From: Inia geoffrensis
Taxonomy: Eukaryota; Chordata; Mammalia; Artiodactyla; Iniidae
Direction: 5' to 3'
DNA: 64,000 nucleotides
Assembly: GCA_036417435.1 (NCBI GenBank)
Contig: CM070903.1
Coordinates: 92,463,001 to 92,527,000, forward strand
Under the pieces are notes generated by a model. It did no database searches and was not told where the DNA came from. It saw only the letters and a program-made list of their open reading frames with translations. The position numbers and the translations under genes were made by a program. Each line of letters begins with the position of its first letter. Within the stretch, counting starts at the first letter, position 1. Shown one piece after another: positions 23,156 through 36,847 of this stretch.

Positions 23156-25003
23156 TACATTGCTGATTTATCTGAAAATTTTCTAAGTAGAAAATATTGA
23201 ACATAAGTCTTATAATACTTATTCTTTTTAGACTATAATAAATTTAAGCTTCAACAGGTGCGTTTCTATGATTTAGACGAGAGTCGCAAACCTTTCTGTA
23301 GAGGCCAGAGAATAAGTATTTTTATTGGACATATGGTCTCTGTTATGACTACTCAACTCATTTGTATCATGAAAATAAGCCATAGACATTAAGTAAATGA
23401 ATGGGCATAGTTATGTTAGAATAAAACTTATTTTCAAAAACAAGAAGTGGGACATAGTTTGTCAATCTCTGTTTTAAACAGTGGAAATTGATTCCAAAAT
23501 AAAAGTTTAAATCTGTTGTAAGCAACTACATTAAGCTACCTGTTGACAGCTAAGAATAAATTAATGGTTCTATTTAATTCAGATTTCTGGCCTTAAAATA
23601 TCTTTTTAAATCAATCTTAATATTATGTGTTTTGCTCAAAAAGTGATACTTTCTTATAAACATAGCTCATTGTGTTGTTGGACTATTGGTCTTTTCTGAA
23701 TTCAGTAAAGAACAGGAGAACAGATGGCGACGTTTTATATTAAATGTTAATATATTCCAACTTTGATGTACACTAGGTTTAAGAGTTCCCATTATGTTCC
23801 CAAACATCATATTAAAAAAAAAAAAAAAAAAAGATTCCTGTCTACAAATGTTTATTTCACAAGCAAGAGAATTTTTGCCTGAGACCACCTGGCATGTGTG
23901 TACTCTTCAAACCCTTCACTTCTTAAAGATGTATGAAATAATGTCATATTGTTTCATGAACCATTTGAAAAGATTTATTCACATTTTATTTCATTTATTT
24001 ATCTATTTTTATCTAGGACTCTTTCCTTGAACCATTTTCAGCTCTTATCCAAACAGCATGCTTTTATCCTGGAAGGTGGAAAAATATAACAGTACTTCAG
24101 TTCTCTAAGGCGCTCCCCTCCTGTGGTACTGATAAGAGCTGCTACTGAAAGCATTTAAGATTCTGTATCAAAGATAGGACAAGACACAGCAGTCAGTCCA
24201 AGAGAAGGGCAAGGAGCAGTATGGTAGTAAGCGGGTTAATAGGAAAACTAGGGCACTGAGGAGGATCATCCTTCAAAATAGAGCAATCTCATCACATTGA
24301 CAGGTGCCATCAAAATTCTTACAGCTGGGCTGTTGCTGGCAGTACTCACTGCCGTCTCACTGTCCCAAATCTGTGGTCACCTGTTGCTCCACAAATGAGA
24401 TAGATGTTAAACAGAAACTTACACTCTGCTATTCTTTGAACCTTATTCACACTAAATTTTACAAATCAATTATATTCTATGTCAAAAAAAGGAAGTTATT
24501 AATTTCTAACCATTTAAACCAGACCATTTATATTTTTGCAAGCTCTTATTCAAGAGAAGCAAAACACTGCATATACTACTTACAGCTCTAGAATATTACC
24601 CTTACAGATATTCAGTAAACAAATATTCTGAGAAATTAAAATGTATTTTCTATTGAACACAGTACTTAAAACATATGATTAAACTAATAGTTGACTCTAT
24701 GATTTGTTTAAGTACTTTACATGCTAAGGACCAATTGTCAGAAATGTTTGAGTTATATATGGTGAAATTTCAAGGTGATGGTTTCATTGCAACGAGCATT
24801 ATTTTTTGGTCAGCAAGTGTCCTGATGTAAAATAACAACTACTGATAAAAATAAATGTTCCACATACACTGCAGTTATGAAACTTGGTCCACTAGAATTA
24901 TTCTCCCTTCACCAGGCTGTGGATGTGATGTGACTGATTTGGCAGGATGTCATTCTATTTTTAAAAATAAACTTCTTGATATCAAGTTAAAAAAATTATT
25001 ATT
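23156..25003. other. Unrecognised non-coding DNA
   Basis: No gene or named repeat is visible. A poly-A run lies at 23815-23832. Confidence 0.5.
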
Positions 25004-25014
25004 AAAAACTGATG

Positions 25015-25309
25015 GGGCTTCCCTGGTGGTGCAGTGGTTGGGAGTCCGCCTGCCTGTGTGGGGAATGCGGGTTCGGGCCCTGGTCCGGGGGGATCGCACA
25101 TGCCGCGGAGCACCTGGGCCTGTGCGCCACGGCTGCTGGGCCTGCGCGCCACGGCTGCTGGGCCTGCGCTCTGGAGCCCGTGAGCCACGACTGCTGAAGC
25201 CCACGTGCCTGGGGCCTGTGGTCTGTGACAGGGGAAGCTGCCACAATGAAAGCCCGCACACAGCAACAAGGACCCAGTGCAGCCATAAATAAATAAATAA
25301 AAATTAAAA
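25015..25309 (+). mobile_element. CHR-type SINE, long form, with internal duplication
   Basis: It has the standard head, a GC-rich body and a (taaa)n tail. The target-site duplication AAAAACTGATG lies at 25004-25014 and 25310-25320. Inside, a 22-bp unit is tandemly repeated at 25116-25137 and 25138-25159. Confidence 0.95.
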
Positions 25310-25320
25310 AAAAACTGATG

Positions 25321-25675
25321 TATTTGTTTTAGAAGAAGATTGCTATGAATCAACTCTAATAAATATAGTCTTTTTGAAATTTAAAGATTCACATACTTCA
25401 GAAATTATTAAATGAAAAAATATTTTTATAAAAATTGTTAAAATGCTAAATCTATTTGTTACTAAACATAGGTATATCGAAGAACTATATCTTCCACTTG
25501 TCTGCTTTTTCCTCTCCAACTAAAATTTGAATTGTCAAATAAAACTAAAATAACTGTACTGCATAGAAAACAACTATAAACATATTAATTTTTTAAATCA
25601 CTACCTGGGAAAAGAACTTCATCAACAAAATTACTTTAAGAATGCATAAGAAAAAATTTATTCCACGTTATAACT
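25321..25675. other. Unrecognised AT-rich non-coding DNA
   Basis: No feature can be supported between the SINE and the start of L1 copy A. Confidence 0.5.
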
Positions 25676-26102
25676 TTGGGAAGCTACCTGGTACTGTTGG
25701 AGGGTTTCCTGCAGAGGCAGGGGGTCACTCTGTCTCATGGTGAGGACAAGGAAACTGGCAGCAGAAGTTCTGGGAAGTACTCCTTGGCATGACCCCTCCC
25801 AGAGTCCCCATTAGCCCCAACAAAGAGCTTGCGTAGACTCCAGTGTTGGGTCACCTAAGGCCAAAAATCAAACAGAGAGGGAACCCAGGCCCACCCATTA
25901 GCAGACAAGTGGATTAAAGTTGTACTGAGCTCTGTCCACCAGAGCAACAGCCAGCTCTACCCACCATCAGTCCCTCCCATCAGGAAACTTCCACAAATCA
26001 CTTAGATAGCCTCATCCACTGGAGGGCAGACAGCAGAAGCAAGAAGAACTACAATCCTGCAGCCTGTGGAACAAAAACCACATTCACAGAAAGATAGACA
26101 AA

Positions 26103-26996
26103 ATGAAAAGTCACAGGACTATGTACCAGATGAAGGAACAAGATGAAACCCCAGAAAAACAACTAAATGAAGTGGAGAAAGGCAACCTTCCAGAAAAAGA
26201 ATTCAGAATAATGATAGTGAAGATGATCCAGGACCTCGGAAAAAGAATGGAGGCAAAGATCGAGAAGATGCAAGAAATGTTTAACAAAAATCTAGAAGAA
26301 TTAAAGAACAAACAGAGAGAGATGAACAATACAATAACTGAAATGAAAACTACACTAGAAGGAATCAATAGCAGAATAACTGAGGCAGAAGAACGGATAA
26401 GTGACCTGAAAGACAGAATGGTGGAATTCACTGCTGCAGAACAGAATAAAGAAAAAAGAATGAAAAGAAATGAAGACAGGCTCTGGGGCAACACTAATCA
26501 CAACAACATTCTCATTACAAGGGTCCCAGAAGGAGAAGAGAGACAGAAAGGACCATAGAAAATATTTGAAGAGATCATAGTCGAAAACTTCCCTAACATG
26601 TGAAAGGAAATACCCACCCAAGTACAAGAAGCAGAGAAAGTCCAGATAGGACAAACCAAAGGAGAAACACGCAAGACACACAGTAATCAAACTGGCAAAA
26701 ATTAAAGACAAAGAAAAATCACTGAAAGAAAAAAGGGAAAAATGACAAATAACATACAAGGTAATTCCCATAAGGTGAACAGCTGATTTCTCAGTAGAAA
26801 CCCTACAAGCCAGAAGGGAGTGGCATAATATACTTAAAGTGATGAAAGAGAAGAAACTACAACCAAGATTACTCTATCCAGCAAGGATCTCATTCAGATT
26901 CAATGGAGAAATCAAAATCTGTACAGACAAAAAGAAGCTAAGAGATTTAGCACCACCAAACCAGGCCTACAACAAATGCTAAAGGAACTTCTCTAA
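26103..26996 (+). pseudogene. L1 ORF1 (RNA-binding chaperone) remnant, copy A
   Basis: ORF1p coats L1 RNA as a coiled-coil trimer. From ATG 26103 the frame runs about 150 codons through a coiled-coil region rich in E, K and N heptads ('NSRITEAEERISDLKDRM'). It stops at the TAG around 26556-26558, where relatives have a sense codon. The RNA-recognition and C-terminal parts continue in broken frames to the TAA at 26994-26996. The coiled coil is well preserved; the rest is not. Confidence 0.85.
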
Positions 26997-27052
26997 GTGA
27001 GAAGCACAAGAGAAGAAAAGGACCTACAAAAACAAACCCAAAACAATTAACA

Positions 27053-30000
27053 AAAGGGTAACAGGAACATACATATGGATAATTACCTTAAACATGATTG
27101 GATTAAATGCTCCCACCAGAAGACAGAGGCTTGCTGAATGGATAAAAAACAAGGCCCATATATATGCTGTCTACAAGAGACTCACTTCAGAACTAGGGAC
27201 ACATACACACTGTAAGTGAGGGATGGAAAAAGATACTCCATGCAAATGGAAATAAAATGGAAGCTGGAGTACCAATACTCATGTCAGATAAAATAGACTT
27301 CAAAATAAAGAATGTTACAAGAGACAAGAAAGCACACTATAATGATCAATGGATCAAACCAAGAAGATATAACAATAATAAACATATATGCACGCAACAT
27401 AGGAGCACCTCAATACATAAAGCAACTGCTAACAGCTATAAAAGAGGAAATCAACAGTAACACAATAATAGTATGGGACTATAACACCTCACTTACACCA
27501 ATGGACAGAGCATCCAAACAGAAAATTAATAAGGAAACACAAGCTTTAAATGACACTATAGACCAGATAGATTTAATTGATATTTATAGGACATTCCATC
27601 CAAAAACAGCATATTACACTTTCTTCTCAAGTGTGCATGGAACACTCTCCAGGATAGATCACATCTTGGGTCAGATATCAAGCCTCAGTAAATTTAAGAA
27701 AATTGAAATCATATCAAGCATCTTTTCTGACCACAATGCTATGACATTAGGAATGAATTACAGGGGAAAAAAAACTGTAAAAAACACAAGCAAATGGAGG
27801 CTAAACAATAAGTTAGTAAATAACCAAGAGATCACTGAAGAAATCAAAGAGAAAATCAAAAAATACCTAGAGACAAATGACAATGAAAACACGACGATCC
27901 AAAACAAATGGGATGCAGCAAAAGTAGTTCTAAGAGGGAAGTTTATAGCTATACATGACTACCTCAAGAAACAAGAAAAATCTCAAGTAAACAATCTAAA
28001 CTTACACCTAAAGGAACAAGAGAAAGAAGAACAAACAAAACCCAAAGTTAGCAAAAGGAAAGAAATTATAAAGACCAGAGCAGAAATAAATGAAATAGAA
28101 ACAGAGAAAACAATAGCAAAGATCAACAAACCTAAAAGCTGGCTCTTTGAGACAATAAACAAAATTGATAAACCATTAGGCAGACTCATCAAGAAAAAGA
28201 GGGAGAGGACTCAAATTAATAAAATTAGAAATGAAAAAGGAGAAGTTACAACACAAACTGCAGAAATACAAAGCATCCTAAGAGACTACTACAAGCAACT
28301 CTATGCCAATAAAATAGACAACCAGGAAGAAATGGACAAATTCTTAGAAATGTATGACCTTCCAAGACTGAACCAGGAAGAAAAAGAAAATATGAACAGA
28401 CCAATCACAAGTAATGAAATTGAAACTGTGATTAAAAATCTTCCAGCAAGCAGAAGTCCAGACCAGACAGCTTCACAGATGAATTCTATCAAACATTTAG
28501 AGGAGAGCTAACACCCATTATTCTATAATTCTTCCAAGAAATTGCAGAGGAAGGAACACTCCAAAACTAATTCTATGAGGCTACCATCACACTGCTACCA
28601 AAACCAGACAAAGATACTACAAAAAAGAAATTTACAGACCAATATTACTGATGAATATAGATGAAAAAATTCTCAACAAAACACTAGCAAACAGAATCCA
28701 ACAACACATTAAAAGGATCATACACCATGATCAAGTTGGATATATCCCAGCGATGCAAGGATTCTTCAATATACACAAATCAACCAATGTGATACACCAT
28801 ATTAAAAAACTGAAGAAGAAGAAGACTATGATCATCTCAATACATGCAGAAAAAGCTTTTGACAAAATTCAACACCCATTTATGATAAAAACTCTCCAGA
28901 AAGTGGTCATAGAGGGAACCTACCTCAACATAACAAAGGCCATATACCACAAACCCACAGCAAATATCATTCTCAATGGTGAAAACCTGAAACATTTCCT
29001 CTAAGATCAGGAACAAGACAAGGATGTCCACTCTCACCACTATTATTCAACATAGTTTTGGAAGTCCTAGCCACAGCAACAAGAGAAGAAAAAGAAATAA
29101 AAGGAATATAAATTGGAAAAGAAGAAGTAAAACTGTTACTCTTTGCAGATGACATCATATTACATATAGAGAATCCTAAAGATGCCACCAGAAAACTACT
29201 AGAGCTAATCAATGAATCTGGTAAAGTTGCAGGATACAAAATTAATGCAGAGAAATCTCTTGCATTCCTATACTCAAATGATGAAAAATCTGAAAGAGAA
29301 ATAAGGAAACACTCCCATTTACCATTGCCACAAAAAGAATAAAATACCTAGGAATAAACCTACCTAAGTAGACAAAAGACCTGTATGCAGAAAACTATAA
29401 GACACTGATGAAAGAAATTAAAGATGATACCAACAGATAGAGAGATATACCATGTTCTTGGATTGGAAAAATCAATATTGTGAAAATGACTATACTGCCC
29501 AAAGCAATCTACAGATTCAATGCAATCCCTATCAAATTACCATAGGCATTTTTTTAATAGAACTAGAAAAAAAAAATCTTAAAATTTGTATGGAGACACA
29601 AAAGACCCCAAATAGCCAAAGCAGTCATGAGGGAAAAAAACAGAGCTGGAGGAATTAGACTCCCTGACTTCAGGCTATACTACAAAGCTACAGTAATCAA
29701 GACAATATGGTACTGGCACAAAAACAGAAATACAGATCAAGGGAACAGGATAGAAAGCCCAGAAATAAACCCACACACCTATGGTCAACTAATTTATGAC
29801 AAACAAGGCAAGGATATACAATGGAGAAAAGACAGTCTCTTCAATAAGTGGTGCTGGGAAAACTGGACAGCTACGTGTAAAAGAATGAAATGAGAACACT
29901 CCCTAACACCATACACAAAAATAAACTCAAAATGAATTGGAGACCTAAATGTAAGACTGGACACTGAAAATTCTTAGGGGAAAGCATAGAAAGAACACTC

Positions 30001-30870
30001 TTTGACATAAATCACAGAAAGATCTTTTCTGATCGACCTCCTAGAGTAATGTAAATAAAACCAAAAATAAACAAATGGGACCTAATGAAACTTAAAAACT
30101 TTTGCACAGCAAAGGAAACCATAAACAAGACGAAAAGACAACCCTCAGAATGGGAGAAAATATTTGCAAACGAATCAACAAAGGATTAATCTCCAAAATA
30201 TATAAAAGCTCATGCAGCTCAATATTAAGAAAAACAAACAACCCAATCCAAAAATAGGAAGAAGACCTAAATAGACATTTCTCCAAAGAAGACATACAGA
30301 TGGACAAGAAGCACATGAAAACCTGCTCAAAATCACTAATTATTAGAAAAATGCAAATCAAAACTACAATGAGGTATCACCTCACACCAGTCAGAATGGG
30401 CATCATCAGAAAATCTACTAACAGCAAATGCTGTAGAGGGTGTGCAGAAAAGGGAACCCTCTTGCACTGTTGGTGGGTATGTAACTTGATACAGCCGCTA
30501 TGGATAACAGTATGGAGGTTCCTTAAAAAAGTAAAAATAGAATTAGCATATGACCCAGCGATCCCACTACTGGGCATACACCCAGAGAAAACCATTATTC
30601 AAAAAGACACATGCACCCCAATGTTCATTGCAGCACTATTTACAATAGCCAGGTCATGGAAGCAACCTAAATGCCCATCGACATGAATGGATAAAGAAGA
30701 AGTGGTACATATATACAATGGAATATTACTCAGCCATAAAAAGGAATGAAATTGGGTCATTTTGTGAGATGTGGATGTATCTAGAGACTGTCATACAAAG
30801 TGAAATTAAGTCAGAAAGGGAAAAACAAATATCATATATTAACGCATATATGTGGAACAGAAAAATGGCA
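27053..30870 (+). pseudogene. L1 ORF2 (endonuclease and reverse transcriptase) remnant, copy A
   Basis: ORF2p nicks target DNA and reverse transcribes L1 RNA. The N-terminal endonuclease start is frameshifted. A frame is open for about 400 codons at 27312-28511, covering the rest of the endonuclease (the SRIDHILG segment) and the linker. RT follows in pieces; its catalytic FADD is encoded at 29142-29153. The C-terminal region runs on to about 30870, with 'GNYYSAIK'-like sequence as '[15 protein letters not shown]' at 30718-30762. Several stops and frameshifts inactivate it. Confidence 0.88.
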
Positions 30871-31117
30871 CAGATGAACTGGTTTTCAGGGCAGAAATTG
30901 AGAGACAGTTGCACAGAACAAACATATGGACACCAAGGGGGGAAAGCAGCTGGGGCTGGTGGTGTGATGAACTGGGAGATTGGGATTGACATGTATACAC
31001 TGATGTGTACAAAATCGATGACTAGTAAGAACCTATTGTATAAAAAAATAAGTAAAATTAAATTTAAAAATTCAACACAAAAAAAGAAAAACTTAACAAC
31101 AAAAAACCAAACAAGCT

Positions 31118-31995
31118 GATTCAAAATTAACAAAAGACTTGAAGGGATATTTGTCCAAAGAAGAGATACAAATGGCCAATAAACACATGAAAAGATGCTC
31201 AACTTCACCAATCATTAGGGAAATGCAAATCAAAACTGCAATGAGATACCATCTTACACCCATTAGGATGGCTACCATCAAAAAAATAGAATATGAGTGT
31301 TTGCAAGGACATGGAGAAATTGGGACCCTGGCATGCTACTGGTGGAAATTGGTACAGTCAGTTTGGAAAACAGTATGGTGTTTCCTCAAGTAATTAAAGA
31401 TAGAATTACTGTATGATCCAGCAATTCCACTTCTACAGATATACCCCAAAGAATTGAAAGTAGGATCTCAAAGAGATATTTGTACACCCATGTTCATAGC
31501 AGCACTATTCATAATAACTAAACTATGGAAGCAACTCAAGGGTCCATAAGTGGATGAACAGATAAGCAAAATGTGGATATACATGCAATGGAATATTGTT
31601 CAGTCTTAAAAAGGAAGGAGATTCTGCAGTATGTTTATAACATGGATGAACCTTGGGGACATTATGCTAAATGAAATGAGCCAGTCAGAAAAAGATACAT
31701 ACTGTATGATCCCACTTATATGAGGTACTTAGAATAGTCAAAATCATAAAGACAGAAGGTAGCTGGTGGTTACCAGGGGCTGGGGGCAAGGAATAAAGGG
31801 GAGTTATTGTTTAATGGGTATAGAGCTTCAGTTTCACAAGATGAAAACATTTATGGGGATGGACAGAGGTGATTTTTGCACAACGATGTGAATGTATTTG
31901 ATACCACTGAACTGAACACTTAAAAAATGGTTAAGATGGAAAAAAAATTGTTTATCATGAAATATATCAAATACAAAGTGTAAATAAAATACATA
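31118..31995 (+). mobile_element. Older LINE-1 3' end fragment
   Basis: It starts within ORF2 C-terminal sequence ('caaagaagagatacaaatgg', 'atgctcaacttcaccaatca') and runs through a 3' UTR with 'ctggtggttaccaggggctg' and 'acttaaaaaatggttaagat' to an A-rich end. It is more diverged than copy A, which lies directly upstream. Confidence 0.85.
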
Positions 31996-32019
31996 TGTAT
32001 AGAAAAAAACTACAATGAG

Positions 32020-32735
32020 TACACAAATATTAGAATTTTAAAACAAAGACTGATGATAGAAGTGTTTCAATGATGTGGGGCAAGGAGACTACCAAACATT
32101 ACTGGTGGGAGTGTAATATGGTTCAACCACTGTGAAGATCAGATTGGCATTTTCTCATAAAGTTAAACATACACTTACTATATGACCCAGCAATTCTACT
32201 CCTAAGTGTTTGCTAAGGAGAAAGAAAACCTGTGTTTAGGAAAAGGCTTGTGTATGAACATTCACCTCAAGTTGATTCAAAACAGCCCCAAAGTGGAAAA
32301 AATCAAAATGCCAATCAGTTGGAGGATAGATAAGCAAACAATGGTATGCGTGTATAATGGAATATATTGAGCAATAATCAGAAATGAATTAATGATACAC
32401 ACATCAATGCAAATAAATTTTAAAACCAAGCTGTGTGAAAGGTGCCAGGCATGAAAGACTATATATGATCCTGTTTTTACGAGGTTTCTAGAGTAGACAA
32501 AATAAATTTATAATAATGGAAGTTTGACCAGTAGTTTCCTGGGACAGGTGGTGATGGGACTGACATGAAAAGAGCATGAGAGAACTTTTTGAGGTGATGG
32601 AAATATTCTATATCTTGTTTGTAGTGGTGGTTACACAATTGTGCACATTTGCCAAAGCTCAACAAATTTTACATTTATAATGGGTGCTTTTTATCACATG
32701 TAAATGACACCTCAATAAAGTTGATGAAAATCTAA
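32020..32735 (+). mobile_element. Ancient LINE-1 3' end fragment
   Basis: Landmarks include 'tatgacccagcaattctact', 'ggatagataagcaaacaatg', 'gaccagtagtttcctgggac' and 'tgacacctcaataaagttga' at the 3' end. It is heavily diverged, so it belongs to an old L1 subfamily. Confidence 0.75.
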
Positions 32736-34590
32736 GTATGGGACAGGGTAATCCTAGCTTTGGTTCATTCCATGTGAAAAATTTCAGCTGGCTTTGCCTG
32801 GTTGCATGTACAATTTGAGCTAGTTACTGAAAAAGATTTCTAAATGTGAGGCTGCCTGAATAGAAATGCAGTAACTACAGGACAAGAGTTAGTATAGCCA
32901 TGGTCTGACCCCAAGTGTCATATTATGTCCAACTCTGTGTGCTGTACTTTAAGAAGGCACTCCACACTTTGGGAAGATGATGATGTTTTTCATGAGGGAT
33001 CTCAAAAAGAATGTTCAAAGTAGTTGGAATTGCTTCTAGCTTGAGAGAGAGGAGAGAGAGCTTGGGATCTTGCAGATATTCTAGGATACTTAAAGGTTAA
33101 TGTGGTAGAGACTGCTTGATGCTATATTAATTTTCCTCTCTTCTTTATTAACAGAATCTCAATTTCATTGGGTATGACAGTGTGCCCAGGTATAAAAATT
33201 CTTTTCTCAGTCATTTTAGCTAAGACCAATGAGACTTAAGCAAAAATTGTTGGGCAGAACTTTAAAGACTGTTGACAGATCAGGCAGACTTTGTGGATGT
33301 GAGTATTTCCTCCCCTTCTGTCCACATGGAGTACTGAAGTTATGGCTGTAACCTTAGCCTCCATCAGCAACCATGAACAAAAGGCTGAGACTTTGGGTCT
33401 ATTACCTTTGAAACACTGAATTAATACCAAGCTTTCTATTGGACTTCTCATTTTGTGAGAAAAACAATCCCGCACTCATACAAATCCACTGGTGATGGGT
33501 TTCTGACATATGGAGAAAAACACAGAGCCCCTAACAGAAACTAGGTAGGTATGAAGAGTGCATGGATAAATTTACTTTGGCCTCAAAAAGCATAGTGTGA
33601 GTGAGCGACTGATAGATAGGTAGGTATTTGGTCAATATAAGGTAAAAATTAATAATAGAGCTTTAAAAAACTGAGCAGGTCTGCTAACAATGTAGTGACT
33701 GCTCAGCAGAGGCCGTGGGGCAACATGTCAGCCATGTTAAATGAGGTCTACCTATAAAACAGTGGATAAGAAATTATGTGAGCTAATTCCTAAGGGTTAT
33801 TCCTTTAAATTCTAAGATATTGTGGCTGAGCTTTTTTTAGACTAATTGCTTTTTCCTATTTCATGTTGTGACAAGAATTTGGCCTAAGGAAGTAAAACTC
33901 TTTTACCTCAGTGTGGTAATATTTCTTATAAAAATTATTAGGAAACTAGAAGGAACATTTCTGTGAATGCAGTTTTCTAAAGGTCACATAAAACTTCCAG
34001 GTATAACAGATTTTGAAAGATGAATGACAGCCACTTTAGTGGTTATCAAATCATTTTCAAAGGACTTGTGCAGCAGCACACAGAATGGTTTCTAAATAAT
34101 ATTATTCATAATATTAATTGATAGTCCCTTCAAAATTCTAAATTCAGCATTTTACAAACCTTTACAAATGCAGGGGAATTTTTAAGGTAGAGCTAAATGC
34201 AGAAAAAAGTAAGAAATAAATTACTGCCACATGACTATACCTATTATGTGAAATTTTGTTAATATTGTCTAAGCTAAATCATCCTTTTGGGATACTTCAT
34301 GCCATACTTTTCAAACTATCCTTCACCTTATAACAGTAAATATGGCCCAGTGATTCTCATTTTTAATCGACAGTGTTGTCAGACATTTCAATGACGCTAG
34401 ACATAATATTATGACATTCAGGGCCAGAGAGCAAGGGTTCTCTACTTGCTTTCAGTTGAAAGCAAAGAGGTTCTCAAAAGCTGTCAGCCTTTCTCCTTTA
34501 TGTTCTGAAAGCTGCCTGAACTTGTCAGTTTGCTTTCATGGCACTTTTATGAAATAATGCAAGAAAAAAGGTTATCAGAGCGTTCACACT
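32736..34590. other. Unrecognised non-coding DNA
   Basis: No gene or named repeat is supportable. The composition is typical of mammalian intergenic sequence. Confidence 0.5.
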
Positions 34591-34609
34591 TTTAAATGTT
34601 GTTCTTTTG

Positions 34610-34815
34610 TAATAGGGTAGAAATGTCACAGGACCATAGAATGTGGGAATCAGAAGAGTGTTTAGTTATCCTTAATTCTAGTACCCCCATCCTACTTAGG
34701 AGGAAAGCTGGAGAGGCTGCAGGACCTCTCCAAGCCACACATGCAGTCAGTAACAGAGCCACTCTAAAAACTGCATGTCACTCTGAGGGCCACTGGTCAT
34801 CTTGCTCTTAACATG
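34610..34815. repeat. Possible MIR-related fragment
   Basis: The order 'accatagaatgtgggaat', 'aggaggaaagctggagagg', 'gccacacatgcagtcagtaa' and 'cagagccactctaaaa' resembles old SINE-derived repeats. The match is weak and the family is uncertain. Confidence 0.35.
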
Positions 34816-36100
34816 CAAATAGATAAAGCTGATTTTTACATAATACTCTCTATTTATTGGCAACAATTGTAAATTCTAGTCCTTTTTTTTAACCTTTAAA
34901 GCATAAGATTAGAAGCAGCCATAGTTAATAATAATTTCAATTTTATGTAGAGTTTTATGGTTCACAAATATGTTTTAAAAAACACATTTCCAATATTTCA
35001 TTTTCTTACATTGGATGCTTTAAAAAGAAATAAAACCCCCAAATCCATTTTATTAAAATTTCATATTGAAAGTCATGGGTAAGAATAATGGAAGATTCCT
35101 CCCATTATCTTTGCTCTTCTACTAACATAGCAACCAGATAAATGACTTTCCAGAGAAATTGATAGAATCACATAAGATAAAACATTTTTTCCCCCATTCT
35201 GTTCAGGGTTGACAATGAACTATGTCTAAATATTGGAATAATCATTCTTTTATCATTAGTAGTCAGGCTTACTTTGTGCAATGGCAACATGATCAGGCAG
35301 GTAGCTCTCAGATGACATGTGACAATATTAAATTCAATCTTAGTAAGCAGCTCCTCAGTTTCACACTCATGGTGGCTGGATTAACCCAATTATTTTTTTG
35401 GAGGTTAAGGGAAACTACATTTGCAGGACATCATCTTTCATAGACCAGGAGCTAGGATTTTGTTATCTCAGTAGAATTTTATGAAGGCAAAAGGATCAGT
35501 TAGTTAGTTATTAAATTTTAGCACAAATCAGATGAAGAGTTTTGAAGGAAGTAGATATGATTCCCTAACAATGCACTCTGAGTTCTTCACTTTGATCCTC
35601 AGAAACGTGTGAAGCTTGGAACTTTCATTTAGCACACATTTCAGGTAAAATATTTCCAGTGTACCAGTTTCAGGCTCCTGGCTCTAGCAAAGAAGATGTA
35701 TATCGGCTGCCATCCTTAAAAAGGACTTAACCAAAACCAATTAGAGATTCAAGTTTGTAAAATGTAACCATTTTCATTACAGTTGATTGCAAGTTTATTA
35801 GATATTTTAAAAAATTATAATAAATTCCTTTTAAAATACATCAGAGCCTCATCCCTGATGTTAAACATATCTTTATCTTTTTTAGCTCCAATTTTTTTTG
35901 ACTATACAATTTCAAATGCTCTATCTCATGCCACTCAGAAGTATATCCACTTTCAGACCCGGTATTTTGATTTTTAGACTAAGCAAGATGACCATACAAC
36001 ATGTTATTTTGACTTACTGGAATAAGGAAAACTCACAAATCTAATTCACATAAATTTACCAGGGATCATAGATGACACAGGTCATGGATGACTTAATCTT
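34816..36100. other. Unrecognised AT-rich non-coding DNA
   Basis: No supportable feature. Confidence 0.5.
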
Positions 36101-36104
36101 TATG

Positions 36105-36300
36105 AAAATAGAACAGGATTTGGAACCACAAGACTTCTATTCTGTCTCTGCCGTTTACCAGTGGCGTGGCCTCATGTGATGTACTATAACGTGAATCTGG
36201 ATCAGCATTTCTTATTCTGTAAAATGGGGATAATGACACTTTCTAACTGGGTTTTTGCAAAAATTAACCAAAGTAATGAAATCATGTAATCTGTAGGAAT
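36105..36300 (+). repeat. MIR SINE, degraded
   Basis: 'ctgtctctgccgtttaccag', 'ttcttattctgtaaaatggg' and 'gataatgacactttctaact' follow the MIR order. Confidence 0.65.
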
Positions 36301-36735
36301 GCCATGTCAATATCAATTTTATATTAATGTATAAAAACAAATTTGCACAGTAACTCATTACTGTAATTAGCCTACAAATACACCTTTTCCTTTGTGATCT
36401 AGACTAAAATCTAGAGCAATTCCTGTAAACATTCATGCATAATTTGCAGACAAACTTCCTTTACTTTTCTTCTTAAATACAGTGCTAATGATACGCAATC
36501 AAATATGTCTTCCATCTAATTGTCCCAGATTTCCGAGTAGTGAATGGAGTAAATTATATGGAAGGCAGTGCTATACAAAGTGTAATTCTCCTGTAGCAGT
36601 TTAAGAGAAAGATTATTTCAGTACACTGAAAATATAAGATTTTCCAGCAGAAATGTATTTTCTCCACGTTACCAGATGGAGTCATAGAGAATGTAAGCCA
36701 AAAATAGTTCTTAAAAATCACCACTTTAATTTTTC

Positions 36736-36789
36736 TCCCATCCAAGATGTGTCTCCTTATTTTCCCATCCAAGATATGTCTCCTTATTC
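36736..36789 (+). repeat. 27-bp tandem duplication
   Basis: The unit 'tcccatccaagatgtgtctc' plus seven bases occurs twice head to tail with two differences. No element boundary is nearby. Confidence 0.85.
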
Positions 36790-36847
36790 CAAGATAACTT
36801 GTGACACGTCTTTTGAGTGCCTCATTATACTCATTTTACTGTCATAA

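Larger units (their letters stand above)
25680..31075 (+). mobile_element. LINE-1 copy A, nearly full length, inactive
   Basis: A 5' UTR of about 420 bp (25680-26102), ORF1, ORF2 and a 3' UTR ending in an A-rich tail near 31030-31075 lie in standard order. Both ORFs carry stops and frameshifts. Its 3' UTR is of the same type as copy C and unlike copy B: it has 'acatgtatacactgatgtg' and lacks the G-rich tract of copy B. No clear target-site duplication is visible. The 5' limit is approximate. Confidence 0.9.

Noticed and set aside
26111..26771. Long hydrophobic reverse-strand open frames, also at 46908-47552 and 57283-57981, resembling membrane proteins
   Set aside because: They are antisense shadows of the A-rich L1 ORF1 and recur at the same place in all three L1 copies.
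27312..28511. 399-codon L1 frame as an active ORF2
   Set aside because: The endonuclease start is out of frame and the RT follows in other frames with stops, so no functional ORF2 product is possible.
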